Shown: positions 17,575 through 25,928 of the stretch, piece after piece
How the letters are laid out: the number at the start of each line of letters is the position of its first letter
Numbering within the stretch: the stretch's first letter is position 1
Assembly: GCF_013623835.1 (NCBI RefSeq)
Contig: NZ_JABKDE010000002.1
Span: 434,001-498,000 of the forward strand
Origin: Brevibacterium oceani
Lineage (GTDB): Bacteria > Actinomycetota > Actinomycetes > Actinomycetales > Brevibacteriaceae
Length of the DNA: 64,000 bases
Reading direction: 5' to 3'
The notes under the pieces: model-generated
Database searches by the model: none
Seen by the model: only the letters and a program-made list of their open reading frames with translations
Told to the model about the DNA's origin: nothing
Made by a program: the position numbers and the translations under genes

Positions 17575-17922
17575 ATGTACCTCGGACGCTACCGACGCAC
17601 CACCATCCACGCCGACGACGGGCAGACGCTGGCTGCGGAGCCCGTCGTGACCACGGCCCCGTCTGCCGCCGAGCGCACCGTGCCGGCCGTGAAGGCCGCT
17701 ACACGCGGCCTCGGCCGACTCGCACGCGCTGCTGGATCGCTGGTCAAGCCGAGGACCGTCACAGTCGAGAAGGTCGTCGAGGTGCCCGTCGAACGGGTCG
17801 TCGTCGAACGCGTCGAAGTACCGGTGCCCGCTGACAGCGTGTTCTTCGACGACACGACCATCGTCGACTTCCTCGCCGAGGAGCAGGAGACCGCCGGGCA
17901 GACAGCGGGGACACCGTCATGA
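17575..17922 (+). CDS. Hypothetical protein with Val-Glu repeat
   Basis: A 115-residue protein. Residues about 60-85 hold an irregular repeat of Val-Glu-Val-Pro/Val-Val units (VEKVVEVPVERVVVERV), which probably forms an extended or coiled stalk. The end is acidic. The stop overlaps the next start by four bases (ATGA), so it is coupled to the membrane protein gene that follows. Function unknown. Confidence 0.6.
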   Translation: MYLGRYRRTTIHADDGQTLAAEPVVTTAPSAAERTVPAVKAATRGLGRLARAAGSLVKPRTVTVEKVVEVPVERVVVERVEVPVPADSVFFDDTTIVDFLAEEQETAGQTAGTPS

Positions 17923-18560
17923 TCGACGTCGTCGCTCTGCTCACGGACGAGAACGCGCCGCTGTACTTGTTCATCGGTGTTGCATTCCTGTTTATGATCG
18001 GCTTCGCCGGCACCGCTTTCGGCGACGAACTCATCGACGCATCCGTGCGGCTCTTCCGGAGGGTACGTACTCGTATCCACGGCACAGGACCCGGGGTGGT
18101 CGCCTACAAGAAGGCTGACATCCGCCAGCTGCGGATCATCTATGGGGAGCAGGAGAGGATCCACCTCGAGCTCCGCGGCGTCACGGGAACTCCGTACATC
18201 GCCGACGACGAGGCGACGAGCCGCCAGGGCTTCCACGCCTACCGCGAGCTCTCCGAGGCCCGGTCGCACGCGCAGGACGGAGACGTCCTGCTCGAAGTGC
18301 TGATCAGCGGCGAGGTCGACGACCTCGACAAAGGATTCGTGGCCACGCACCAGCGAGTCCTCCAGGTCCTCGTCGACACAGACAGAGCCGACGTCGCGCG
18401 TCGGCACCCGGCGCTGCGCCGGCTCCTCGGCCACGGCTGGATCGACCAGCACGGCACGAGGATCGTCGTCGCGCCGCTGCGGAGCACGAAGGCGGGCCGA
18501 ACGACGTGCGAGGCCTTCGTCCCGACCTCGATGCCGGGACCGACGGCAACGGAGGCCTGA
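17919..18560 (+). CDS. Single-pass membrane protein
   Basis: A 213-residue protein with one membrane helix (about residues 14-34) and a soluble C-terminal domain of about 170 residues, probably cytoplasmic because Arg-rich residues follow the helix. Coupled to the gene before it by an ATGA overlap. No family recognised. Confidence 0.6.
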   Translation: MIDVVALLTDENAPLYLFIGVAFLFMIGFAGTAFGDELIDASVRLFRRVRTRIHGTGPGVVAYKKADIRQLRIIYGEQERIHLELRGVTGTPYIADDEATSRQGFHAYRELSEARSHAQDGDVLLEVLISGEVDDLDKGFVATHQRVLQVLVDTDRADVARRHPALRRLLGHGWIDQHGTRIVVAPLRSTKAGRTTCEAFVPTSMPGPTATEA

Positions 18561-18563
18561 GCC

Positions 18564-18977
18564 ATGGGCCTCGACCCCGATCTGTCCTTCATTCTCGCCA
18601 CGACCATGGTCGCCGTGCTCGGCACCGCCGGATTGGTCGTGCTCCACGCGTACAGACGCAGTCGGCGCGACAGGCAACGGCTGTTCACCTGGAGGCAGAA
18701 GCAGGCCCTGCTCATCCGCGCCGGGCACCGCTGCGAGCACAAGCCCCTGCTCGGACGCAGATGCCGGGCGACCTCCCGTCTCCAGGCAGACCACATCGTG
18801 CCCTGGAGCAGGGGAGGGCCCACCGAGACATGGAACGGGCAGGTGCTCTGCCGCCGGCACAACCGCAGCAAGTCGAACCTCGTCCCCGGACCCCTCTACC
18901 GCTGGAGGCTCGAGCGCCAGCGCCGACGGTACCGACCCCGACCTCTGCGACCCACGACCAAGGAGATCCCGACATGA
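18564..18977 (+). CDS. Membrane-anchored HNH endonuclease
   Basis: A 137-residue protein with an N-terminal membrane helix (about 8-28), a basic linker and an HNH nuclease domain (about 45-105): the first Cys pair in RCEHKPLLGRRC, the ADHIVPWSRGG core with the catalytic His, and a second half with VLCRRHNRSK. HNH enzymes nick or cut DNA with a divalent metal. A membrane anchor is unusual for this family and would place the nuclease at the inner membrane, where DNA enters or leaves. The stop overlaps the next ATG (ATGA). Confidence 0.7.
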   Translation: MGLDPDLSFILATTMVAVLGTAGLVVLHAYRRSRRDRQRLFTWRQKQALLIRAGHRCEHKPLLGRRCRATSRLQADHIVPWSRGGPTETWNGQVLCRRHNRSKSNLVPGPLYRWRLERQRRRYRPRPLRPTTKEIPT

Positions 18978-19375
18978 CCAGCACCGATGAGAAGAGCCCG
19001 TTCGATCCGCAGAGCACGATCGACGCCCTCCGCGGACTCTGCCGAACCGCCGAGTTCAGAGTGCCGGGAAAGCACGAGACCTGGGACTCCTACCACGAGG
19101 GCCGGTCCTCCTTCGCCAACGAGGTCGAGCAGATCCTCGACCGCCGCAAGACGCAGGCGGCGGCCATCGCTGACGTCAGTGCCGCCCTCAACCGAGCCGC
19201 CGACGAAGTGCTCGAAATTGCGCACGATGGCGACGACGAGCGACTGCGCGACGCGGTGAACCTCGTCGTCAACGCAGGGCTCCACTTCGTGGAGCACCCC
19301 GAGTCCTCGCTGATCGACGCCGTGACAGCCAACTATGGCGATCCTGTCGACGACGTCCTGGAGAACCTGCGATGA
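18974..19375 (+). CDS. Hypothetical helical protein
   Basis: A 133-residue mostly helical acidic protein (MTSTDEKSPFDPQSTIDALR start). It overlaps the HNH gene and the DUF4314-like gene by four bases on each side, so the three are translationally coupled. No family recognised. Confidence 0.6.
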   Translation: MTSTDEKSPFDPQSTIDALRGLCRTAEFRVPGKHETWDSYHEGRSSFANEVEQILDRRKTQAAAIADVSAALNRAADEVLEIAHDGDDERLRDAVNLVVNAGLHFVEHPESSLIDAVTANYGDPVDDVLENLR

Positions 19376-19716
19376 CCCACCCCCGATGGGTGACCTGCCC
19401 GAACTGCGGAGAGAAGCACGACGCCTCCGGCCGCTACACCTCGCCGGCGAACCAGGAGCGCGACCGCCGATGGTGGAAGAACGAGCACCTGTCCGGTGCC
19501 TGCATGAAGAAACCGCCCGAGGCCGGGGATCGGGTGCGCATCACCAGCACCATGCCCGAGGACCCCGATCCCATTCGCGTGGGCACCGAAGGCACCGTCC
19601 GCGAGGTCCACGTCGACGTCGGCCAGATCCGCGTCGACTGGGACGGCGGCCGGACCCTGATCCTGCTCACCAGCGACCCCTTCGAGATCGTCCGCGACCC
19701 GGACGGAGAGGACTGA
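19372..19716 (+). CDS. DUF4314-like protein with N-terminal zinc-binding motif
   Basis: A 114-residue protein. The N-terminus has CPNCGEKH, with a possible third ligand in GACMKK. The C-terminal half (GDRVRITSTMPEDPDP to the end) matches the DUF4314 pattern: a small beta-barrel with a GTEGTV turn and a VDWDGGR strand. DUF4314 is found on phages and plasmids and its role is unknown. Confidence 0.6.
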   Translation: MTHPRWVTCPNCGEKHDASGRYTSPANQERDRRWWKNEHLSGACMKKPPEAGDRVRITSTMPEDPDPIRVGTEGTVREVHVDVGQIRVDWDGGRTLILLTSDPFEIVRDPDGED

Positions 19717-19719
19717 CCC

Positions 19720-20208
19720 ATGTCCGACCGCACCCATGTCCAGCTGATCGTTCACGACTGCCCTCCCGATCAGGCCGCCGCCGTGCTCAGCATCATCGAT
19801 CAGCACGACCTCCACCTCGAATACGTCGAGGACGGCCAGCCGGCTGACGGCCAGCTCGGCCTCGGCCTGACCTACATGGACCCCGAGGTCGTCTGCGGCT
19901 CCGCTCAGCTCATCGCCCAGGAGCTCGAGCAGAGCGCCCCCGGTGCGTCCTGGGAGGTCTGGGAGGACCCGAAGTACGAGTGGCTCGGCGACCTCTACCG
20001 GTTCACGCCCACTTTCGGCCCGTGGACCGCGAACTGCGACGCCGAGGGCACGCCCGTGTTCACGCCGGACGAGGTCCACCGCCTCGCCGTCCTCCCCAAC
20101 ACCGTCGACGAGCCCGCCCGGGCCCGCGCGCTCGGAGAGGCCCACGCCGACGCGCTCCGCGCTCTCGCTGCGCGCAACGAAGGCATCGTGCTGGACCCGA
20201 ACGACTGA
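19720..20208 (+). CDS. Hypothetical protein
   Basis: A 162-residue soluble acidic protein starting MSDRTHVQLIVHDCPPDQ. It begins three bases after the DUF4314-like gene. The N-terminal strand-helix-strand pattern resembles small ferredoxin-like folds, but no family is recognised. The gap after it (20209-20306) contains an imperfect G+C-rich hairpin near 20243-20276. Confidence 0.55.
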   Translation: MSDRTHVQLIVHDCPPDQAAAVLSIIDQHDLHLEYVEDGQPADGQLGLGLTYMDPEVVCGSAQLIAQELEQSAPGASWEVWEDPKYEWLGDLYRFTPTFGPWTANCDAEGTPVFTPDEVHRLAVLPNTVDEPARARALGEAHADALRALAARNEGIVLDPND

Positions 20209-20306
20209 CGAACAGGGCGGCCAGCCCTCGCATCACCCGCCCAGGGGGCGTGCGCGCCTGTGCGACGCGCGCCCCTCGGGATCATCTCTCGACCAGGAGC
20301 CCCGCC

Positions 20307-21488
20307 ATGCCCAAGCCCGCGAATCCCTACGCGCAGACGTACGCGAACTTCCTCAAGAACACCGAGGAGCACGTCCTGAACGTCATCCACAACGACGGCC
20401 TCTACCGGCACCTTCGGTTCCAGGAGCCCGGCACCCGGATGTGGTCGATGGACCTCGTCACGTGGCCCGGCCATCTCGCCACCAGCGGCGACATCGGCGA
20501 GGGCCTGGTCTTCTCGCGCGAGGAGGACATGATCGGCTTCTTCGCCTCCGCGGGGAAGGTCGACGGACACTACTCCGACGGCGCGCCATCGATCGACTTC
20601 CGCTACTGGGCCGAGAAGATCCAGGGCCGCGGCCTCGTCGACGTCAGGAAGTACGACGCCGAGTTCTTTCTCCAGCTGGTGCGCGAGCACCTTGAAGAGA
20701 GCGAGGAGCTCGGCACCGAGGCGCAGGAGTTCCGCGACCGCCAGCTCGCGTTGCTGAAGAAGATCGACGACCTGCGCCGGCGCTACTCCTGCAACCAGAA
20801 CCTGCCGTCGCTCGACGAGCGGCTCGAGCAGCATTTCACCGCCCAAGACGACGTTCACGGCTTCGAGAACTCCATAGCCACGCTCTACACCGGTCAAGGC
20901 ACCATGCGGCGCAGACAGCACGACGTCGCCCGCAAGGCTCTCCGCGAGCTCTGGAGCACCGACGGACTGAGCCAGGCCGAGATGGACGGGTTGGACGACT
21001 GGTTCGAGCTCGCCGACATCGAGATCCCGCGTCAGTCGCCCGTCGAGCGCCGCGAGGAGATCCTCGACGACGCCCGCTGGCACGCCGAGTCCGAGCACCA
21101 AGCCCACACCTGGCTGCGCGACAACGAGGAGCACGTCGGCTCCGACACCTGGGAGTGGGACCTGCGCAGCTTCGACGCCCACTTCCTCTTCGCCTGCTAC
21201 TGCATCGACGCCGCCGTGCGCCTCTACCGCGAGCACCTCGCCGCTCAGCAGGCCGCGGAGGGCACGGATGCCCAGCCGAGCGTCGTCACGGGCCTGCGGG
21301 TCGAGGCGGGGCCCGAGCAGCTCGCCGCCGTCCTGGACTTCGCCGAGCGCGGCATCGGCCGCGAGCTCGGCGCGATCGACCCGCGCATGACCTACACCGA
21401 CGACGAGGCCGCTGCCATGAAGCGGCACTTCGAGCACGCCCGCCAGGGCATCGACGCGCTGCGGTCCGCGGCCCGGAAGGAGCACTGA
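20307..21488 (+). CDS. Hypothetical helical protein
   Basis: A 393-residue soluble, mostly helical protein with many charged residues and several Trp-rich stretches (MWSMDLVTW; DTWEWDLRSFD). Start ATG 20307 follows AGGAG. No domain recognised. It precedes two coupled genes of unknown function in the same operon. Confidence 0.55.
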   Translation: MPKPANPYAQTYANFLKNTEEHVLNVIHNDGLYRHLRFQEPGTRMWSMDLVTWPGHLATSGDIGEGLVFSREEDMIGFFASAGKVDGHYSDGAPSIDFRYWAEKIQGRGLVDVRKYDAEFFLQLVREHLEESEELGTEAQEFRDRQLALLKKIDDLRRRYSCNQNLPSLDERLEQHFTAQDDVHGFENSIATLYTGQGTMRRRQHDVARKALRELWSTDGLSQAEMDGLDDWFELADIEIPRQSPVERREEILDDARWHAESEHQAHTWLRDNEEHVGSDTWEWDLRSFDAHFLFACYCIDAAVRLYREHLAAQQAAEGTDAQPSVVTGLRVEAGPEQLAAVLDFAERGIGRELGAIDPRMTYTDDEAAAMKRHFEHARQGIDALRSAARKEH

Positions 21489-21491
21489 CCC

Positions 21492-22076
21492 ATGCCCGAG
21501 TACAGGATCGTCTCCGAGGCCGACCCCGGGCCCGACCACCGCGAGCCCCGCGGGGCCCGGCTGCGCCTCGACGAGGCGCGCGAGGTCACCGTCACCGAGG
21601 CCCGCAACGTCTCCGACCTGATCGAGGACATCGAGCGCGGCCTCCCCGCCGCCGGGGACGCGCGGGCGCACCAGACCCGCCGGATCGTCGCCATCGAGGA
21701 GGTCCACCCCGGCTTCTCCTACGCCGACGACGAAATCGGCCGGGCGCTCGGCACCGCCGAGACGTCTCCGACAGGCGAGCAGCTGGTGGACCCGATGGGA
21801 TCGACCGGCGAGCCCCATGACCCGGACCTCGTCGCCCAGGTCGTCAACGGTCTGCGCGAGTCGGGCCTCGTGCCGGGGCTGAACATATCGGTGCTCGCCA
21901 ACGAGCCGGACGAGCCCTATGCGATGGTCGAGGTCTTCGACGACGCGCTGGGAGCCTACCGGTCCATCGGCACCGAGGTCCGCAAGATCGCCGATGACCG
22001 CGACGCCGAGCCCGGATGGGACGCGGTCCTCTCCATCGCGCGCGGACTCATCTCACTGAGCAACGACCTGCACTGA
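21492..22076 (+). CDS. Hypothetical protein
   Basis: A 194-residue acidic soluble protein (MPEYRIVSEADPGPDHREPR start), three bases after the preceding gene and 16 bases before the next. No family recognised. Confidence 0.55.
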   Translation: MPEYRIVSEADPGPDHREPRGARLRLDEAREVTVTEARNVSDLIEDIERGLPAAGDARAHQTRRIVAIEEVHPGFSYADDEIGRALGTAETSPTGEQLVDPMGSTGEPHDPDLVAQVVNGLRESGLVPGLNISVLANEPDEPYAMVEVFDDALGAYRSIGTEVRKIADDRDAEPGWDAVLSIARGLISLSNDLH

Positions 22077-22092
22077 AGAAGGAGGAGCCGCC

Positions 22093-23049
22093 ATGGACGA
22101 GCTCGTCGAACTCATCCGCCAAACCGAGACGACCGTCGTCGGGAACCACCCCGCGTGGTGGCTCACCGTCGGAACAGTGCTGCTCTTCCTCGGCGCGATG
22201 CTCGCGCGGGCCTTCGGGTTCTCGTTGCGCATCGACGAGGACCTGAACACGAGGGATCAGGCGCACCTTGGAGATTCCGAGGAACGGGCTCTGATCCGGA
22301 GCGCGCGCACCGGCCTGTACTCCCTCCTCGTCCTCGCCGTCGGCGTCGGGGGCTGGATCCTCTCGGACCTCTTCGCCGACGCGATCGACGCCCGGTGGCG
22401 CGCCCCGATGCTCGCGCTGCTGCCGCTCGCCGTGCTCAGCGCCGTCTTCCTGGTGCTCTCCGTCCGATGGGGACTGGCGCTGTCCGCACGGATCGAAGAC
22501 TGCCTCCCCGGGACGGTCACGGACTTCGGCCACTCATCGGCGATGGATCGGCGCAGAGCCCTGAGGGCCAAGCGCGACGACGTCGCCGAGCTCACCGGCA
22601 TCACGATCGTGGTCGGAGTCGTCTCCCTGGGGTGGGCGGGGCTGTGGCTGTCGACGCCCCTCGTCGACGAGACGCAGACGCACCCGACGGCCGAGGCCCA
22701 GCAGGCGGCCGCCGTCGGGATGGAGGACATCGCCCAGGCCGTGGAGGGCGGCTACGACGTCGAGGTCCTCGACGGCAATCCCTGCTGGGACCCGTCGACC
22801 CTCTTGAACGACGAGCTCGACAGCAGCGCCGGCGAGGACGTCCTGGAGATGCAGAAGACGGCGCTGTTCGTCGAACGGGCCGCGAGCGGGGACCCCGACG
22901 CCGCCCCCGGCATCCGCGTGCTCACGCCGCAGGGCGTCGTCGGCTGCTACGGAGTGCTCTACGACTCCGAGCGGGAAGGCGGCACCGCACAGCTCGTCGT
23001 CGACGCCGAGGACACCGACCTTCCGCTGCCCGGCGACATGCGCGACTGA
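22093..23049 (+). CDS. Multi-pass membrane protein
   Basis: A 318-residue protein with four predicted membrane helices (about 22-42, 72-96, 103-125, 172-194) followed by a soluble domain of about 120 residues containing two Cys (NPCWDP, VVGCYG), probably extracellular and disulfide-bonded. It is followed by a lipoprotein gene. Conjugative elements often encode surface or entry-exclusion proteins in such positions, but nothing in the sequence proves that. AGAAGGAGGAG precedes the start. Confidence 0.6.
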   Translation: MDELVELIRQTETTVVGNHPAWWLTVGTVLLFLGAMLARAFGFSLRIDEDLNTRDQAHLGDSEERALIRSARTGLYSLLVLAVGVGGWILSDLFADAIDARWRAPMLALLPLAVLSAVFLVLSVRWGLALSARIEDCLPGTVTDFGHSSAMDRRRALRAKRDDVAELTGITIVVGVVSLGWAGLWLSTPLVDETQTHPTAEAQQAAAVGMEDIAQAVEGGYDVEVLDGNPCWDPSTLLNDELDSSAGEDVLEMQKTALFVERAASGDPDAAPGIRVLTPQGVVGCYGVLYDSEREGGTAQLVVDAEDTDLPLPGDMRD

Positions 23050-23089
23050 GGACAGTCAGGAAGCCCCACAACTGAACAGAGAGACCATC

Positions 23090-23395
23090 ATGCGCCCACG
23101 CATCATCGCTCCGCTCGTCGGGCTCGCGGTCCTGTCCGCCTGCACGCCGACCCTCGAGGCCGGAACCGTCACCGGACGCGACCACCATAAGGCCTACACC
23201 TGGGTCCAGCAGGTCTGCTCCGCCTACAACTCGAAGGGCATCTGCACGGTCTACACCCCGATGGTCCACCAGGAGCCCGAGAGATGGACTCTCCGTCTGA
23301 CCGAGGGCGGCACCGACGGCCGCGTCGACGTCGACGAACACGCCTACGAGCACTGCGCCGACGGGGATCGATACCCGGACTGCGCGACGCGCTGA
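23090..23395 (+). CDS. Small lipoprotein
   Basis: A 101-residue protein with a signal peptide and lipobox (AVLSAC, Cys at about residue 18). The mature part has four Cys (VCSAYNSKGIC, EHCADGDRYPDC), fitting disulfides outside the membrane. Downstream of the multi-pass membrane gene. Function unknown; an exclusion or surface role is only a guess. Confidence 0.65.
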   Translation: MRPRIIAPLVGLAVLSACTPTLEAGTVTGRDHHKAYTWVQQVCSAYNSKGICTVYTPMVHQEPERWTLRLTEGGTDGRVDVDEHAYEHCADGDRYPDCATR

Positions 23396-23458
23396 GCGAC
23401 GGCCCCGCGGACCCGCTGCCGGAGGACTTCCCGACCGGCCGAACGAGAAAGGGACGAC

Positions 23459-23596
23459 ATGGACGATGCTCTGCGCCGCCATCGCTTCCTCTGCCCGCGA
23501 TGCGGCTTCGAGGCTCCTCAGCGCCCGGTGATGTCGATGATCGCCATCGACGCCGAGCGGCACGCCTTAATCTGCCCGGCAGGGGAGTCCGACTGA
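23459..23596 (+). CDS. Very small zinc-ribbon-like protein
   Basis: A 45-residue reading frame with ATG 23459 preceded by AAAGGG. It contains a CPRC knuckle (Cys12, Cys15) and a later Cys39, with His near residue 35, enough for one zinc site. It is directly followed by a strong terminator, which supports it as the last gene of the operon. Confidence 0.5.
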   Translation: MDDALRRHRFLCPRCGFEAPQRPVMSMIAIDAERHALICPAGESD

Positions 23597-23600
23597 TCGA

Positions 23601-23634
23601 CGAAGACCCGTGCTCTATCGAGCACGGGTCTTCG
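23601..23634 (+). terminator. Stem-loop terminator
   Basis: CGAAGACCCGTGCTC and GAGCACGGGTCTTCG form a perfect 15-bp stem with a 4-base loop. It ends the long plus-strand operon before the toxin-antitoxin pair. Confidence 0.8.
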
Positions 23635-23678
23635 TCTTCGCTCTCGTCGATCACTCGATTCGCCTCGTAAATCAGGCA

Positions 23679-23707
23679 CTGACAGATCTTTCCCTCACGA
23701 CTAGAAT
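23679..23707 (+). promoter_or_regulatory. Sigma70-type promoter of the toxin-antitoxin pair
   Basis: CTGACA (23679-23684), a 17-base spacer and TAGAAT (23702-23707). The predicted transcription start falls at 23713-23715, on the antitoxin ATG (23714), so the mRNA is probably leaderless. This is the best canonical promoter in the element. Confidence 0.7.
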
Positions 23708-23713
23708 GGAATC

Positions 23714-24157
23714 ATGACTCACGACGACGACACCACTCGCGACGCACCCGACACCGACCTGCCCCCGTTCTCCGTCAACGTCGCCCAGACCCGCGACATC
23801 ACGAACGAGCACCTCCGTGCGCTGCTCGACGCCTTCCGCCGGGGCGGGGTCGAGCCCCTCGTCTTCGGCGACGGCAACAAGCCGGAGGCCGCGGTCATCC
23901 CCTTCGCCGCCTTCGTGCGGCTGATGAAGCACGACCACGCCGACCACGTCCGCGACGAGAGCGCCTTCCAGGCCGAGCTCTCGCGCCGCATCGCCGACAG
24001 CGACGACGCACGCGCGCGCGGCGAGGACTCGAGCACGCTGATCACCTCCGACGAGGACCTCCTCGCCTGGGCCGAGACCGTCGGCGAGCCGTTCGCCAGC
24101 ATGATCGAAGACGGACTGCGCGCGCCCGACGAGAAGGCCGAGCGTGACGATGGCTAA
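23714..24157 (+). CDS. Phd/YefM-like antitoxin
   Basis: A 147-residue acidic protein. Residues about 18-75 (FSVNVAQTRDITNEHLRALL, then PLVFGDGNKPEAAVIPF) match the Phd/YefM antitoxin fold, which binds operator DNA and, through its tail, the toxin. The C-terminal half is Asp/Glu-rich and probably disordered until bound. It overlaps the toxin gene by 14 bases. The N-terminus may start directly at the RNA 5' end. Phd-type antitoxins usually repress their own promoter. Confidence 0.7.
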   Translation: MTHDDDTTRDAPDTDLPPFSVNVAQTRDITNEHLRALLDAFRRGGVEPLVFGDGNKPEAAVIPFAAFVRLMKHDHADHVRDESAFQAELSRRIADSDDARARGEDSSTLITSDEDLLAWAETVGEPFASMIEDGLRAPDEKAERDDG

Positions 24158-24671
24158 CGGCTACCCGCGGCGGCCGGACATTGACTTCGAGATCCCGAAG
24201 GCCGTCCACGAGGACCTCGTCACGCTCGCCGAGCGCGCCCGCCGCAACCCCGAGGACGTGCAGGCCCGCAATCTCCTGCAGGTGGCCTCGAACGCGCTGG
24301 TCGCCCTGAAGAAGGGGCACCCCGGGACGCACGCCCTGGAGTACATGCCCTCCTACCCCGACCTCTCCGACTGCCGGACGATGTACGTCGGCGCGGACCC
24401 CAACCGCAAGCCGTCGCACCGGATCGTCTTCCGCGACGTGCCTCCCGAAGCGCCCGGCCAGAGGACGCGCCGGGAGGTCGTCGCGCTGGGGGAGAGGGAC
24501 AGGGGCCGGGCCTACCACGTCGCCGGTCAGCGCCTCGGCCGACCGACGGGCGTCAGGCTCGCCGATCTCGCCGCCGCACCCGAGCCCATCGCCGAGCGCC
24601 CCTTCTCGCCGACCTACTCCAGCCGTCTGCCCGAGGCCTCGGGCCACGACGACCGCCAGCCTGTCGACTGA
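24144..24671 (+). CDS. RelE/ParE-like toxin
   Basis: A 175-residue basic protein. The central part shows the RelE/ParE-like strand pattern: SDCRTMYVGADP, then HRIVFRDVP, then EVVALGERDRGRAYHVAGQRLGR. Family members are mRNA interferases or gyrase poisons held in check by a cognate antitoxin. GTG 24144 is chosen because GAGAAGG lies six bases upstream; ATG 24150 is possible. The C-terminal tail of about 35 residues is an extension of unknown purpose. The pair probably stabilises the element. Confidence 0.7.
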   Translation: MTMANGYPRRPDIDFEIPKAVHEDLVTLAERARRNPEDVQARNLLQVASNALVALKKGHPGTHALEYMPSYPDLSDCRTMYVGADPNRKPSHRIVFRDVPPEAPGQRTRREVVALGERDRGRAYHVAGQRLGRPTGVRLADLAAAPEPIAERPFSPTYSSRLPEASGHDDRQPVD

Positions 24672-24689
24672 TCATTCGGAACGCGATTG

Positions 24690-24718
24690 TGTTCATTATC
24701 GAGCATCTCTCGTAGACT
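24690..24718 (+). promoter_or_regulatory. Putative promoter with CTCGTAGACT core
   Basis: TAGACT lies at 24713-24718 within CTCGTAGACT, the same decamer as on the minus strand at 6105-6114. TGTTCA stands 17 bases upstream. A TCGA box (TATCGAG) lies between. It would drive the small membrane genes 24755-25370. Confidence 0.45.
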
Positions 24719-24754
24719 GGACTCGATAGGGAATCGACAAGGCAGGGGAAGACG

Positions 24755-25117
24755 ATGCAGCACGAGACCGAATACGAGTACCAGTCCCCACCGGAGGACG
24801 GGCAGCAGATGATATCCACTCCGGCCGACGGCTCGACGCAGTCCCAGGCTCCGGGCGTCGACCGTCGAGGAGCGCACAGGTCGGGGACCTTCGTCCGCCG
24901 CCTCATCGCCTTCGGGATCATGCTCGCCTTCGCCTACGGCGTCTTCCACGTCGTCTTCCTCACCGACCTGCTCGATCCGCTGTTGGCCTACGCCGAGCCG
25001 GTCAAGGACGGCGTCGCCTGGGTCGCTGAGGACCCGAAGCGGGCGTGGGTCGCCCTCGCGGCGATCATCGTCCCCCACATCGGGCTCTACTACATGATCT
25101 TCGAGGACCGGAAGTAA
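24755..25117 (+). CDS. Small membrane protein, two helices
   Basis: A 120-residue protein with a polar Gln/Pro-rich N-terminus (about 45 residues) and two membrane helices (about 48-70 and 97-114). Upstream AGGGGAAG precedes ATG 24755. No family recognised. It is paired with another two-helix protein ten bases downstream. Confidence 0.6.
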   Translation: MQHETEYEYQSPPEDGQQMISTPADGSTQSQAPGVDRRGAHRSGTFVRRLIAFGIMLAFAYGVFHVVFLTDLLDPLLAYAEPVKDGVAWVAEDPKRAWVALAAIIVPHIGLYYMIFEDRK

Positions 25118-25127
25118 GGAGCTGGCC

Positions 25128-25370
25128 ATGTTCCGCACCGCTCGCTCCATCGTCGGCCTCAGCCTTCTCGGCGCGGCCGGCATCGGGGTCGTCGTCGGCT
25201 GGCTCACGGGTTTCTTCGAGCGACTCGTGTCCACGGTCGTCGCCTTCTGGGAGAGCTTCACGGCCTGGCTGAGCCAGCCCTTCGACTTCAGCCATCTCGC
25301 CGCCGGCGGCGGCGTCATCATCGGTGCCGTCGTCCTTCTCGCGGTACTGTTCGCACTCACCGACAGGTGA
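25128..25370 (+). CDS. Small membrane protein, two helices
   Basis: An 80-residue protein with two membrane helices (about 8-28 and 58-77) and an aromatic linker (AFWESFTAWLSQPF). AAGGAG precedes ATG 25128. Size and topology recall small pilin- or PrgI-like channel proteins of conjugation systems, but no motif confirms this. It is the last gene of the plus-strand arm. Confidence 0.6.
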   Translation: MFRTARSIVGLSLLGAAGIGVVVGWLTGFFERLVSTVVAFWESFTAWLSQPFDFSHLAAGGGVIIGAVVLLAVLFALTDR

Positions 25371-25382
25371 GCCCCGCAGCAC

Positions 25383-25429
25383 AGAACCCCGCCTGAACGC
25401 TCTGCGCGTTCGGCGGGGTTCTCTTTTTT
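25383..25429. terminator. Strong intrinsic terminator between the convergent arms
   Basis: AGAACCCCGCC-T-GAACGC pairs with GCGTTCGGCGGGGTTCT and is followed by a run of seven T (25423-25429). It is the only terminator in the element with a classical U-tract. It closes the plus arm, and the inverse hairpin can also stop minus-strand transcripts of the HU-like gene. Confidence 0.85.
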
Positions 25430-25457
25430 TCGCTCCCTCTGCTCTCCTCGCAGCTGA

Positions 25458-25808
25458 TCACCCGACCAGCAGCGCCTCCTCGCGGTCGTCTTCGTCGTTG
25501 TAGTCCTCGTCCGCCTCGTCGTCGAGCCTGCGATTGAGGCTGCGCGATGCAGAGAACTTCAGCACCGAGTAGTCGTCGACGTCCTCCTTGCCGAAGCGAA
25601 CCTTGTGGCCCTTGTGGTCCTGGCGATAGAACCTGCCGAAGCCAGTGAGCACCACCGTCTCGCCACCGGCCACCGCCTCCGTCAGTTCGCCGAAGAGCGC
25701 CTCGTACACATCGCTCACCGACCGGACCGTCGCGCCGCTCCTGCTCGCGACCCGCGAGATGAACTCGCGCTTGCTGATGCGCGGCTGCGCCCTCGATTCT
25801 ATGGTCAC
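25458..25808 (-). CDS. HU/IHF-like DNA-binding protein
   Basis: A 116-residue protein. The HU fold is visible: helix start ISKREFISRVAS, then GETVVLTGFGRFYRQ, where GFG-F is the HU signature, then a beta arm and LKFSASRSLNRRL. The C-terminal 20 residues are acidic (Asp/Glu-rich), unlike host HU. GTG at 25808 is preferred because AAGGAGG lies six bases upstream. HU proteins bend and coat DNA. It is the last gene of the RNA polymerase strand, separated from that operon by a terminator. Confidence 0.8.
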   Translation of the reverse strand: MTIESRAQPRISKREFISRVASRSGATVRSVSDVYEALFGELTEAVAGGETVVLTGFGRFYRQDHKGHKVRFGKEDVDDYSVLKFSASRSLNRRLDDEADEDYNDEDDREEALLVG

Positions 25809-25872
25809 ACCGTGCCTCCTTGGGTCATTTCCTCTTGGAAACCAGTCTATCTGAGTCCGCCTCCACTCGAAA

Positions 25873-25911
25873 AGGAGCACGACTGGCCATTACGTATCCA
25901 GTCGTGCTCCT
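25873..25911 (-). terminator. Stem-loop terminator
   Basis: AGGAGCACGACTGG and CCAGTCGTGCTCCT form a 14-bp stem. It lies downstream (on the minus strand) of the 25929-26303 gene, closing the RNA polymerase operon. Confidence 0.75.
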
Positions 25912-25928
25912 CTCGATGTGCGACTCGA

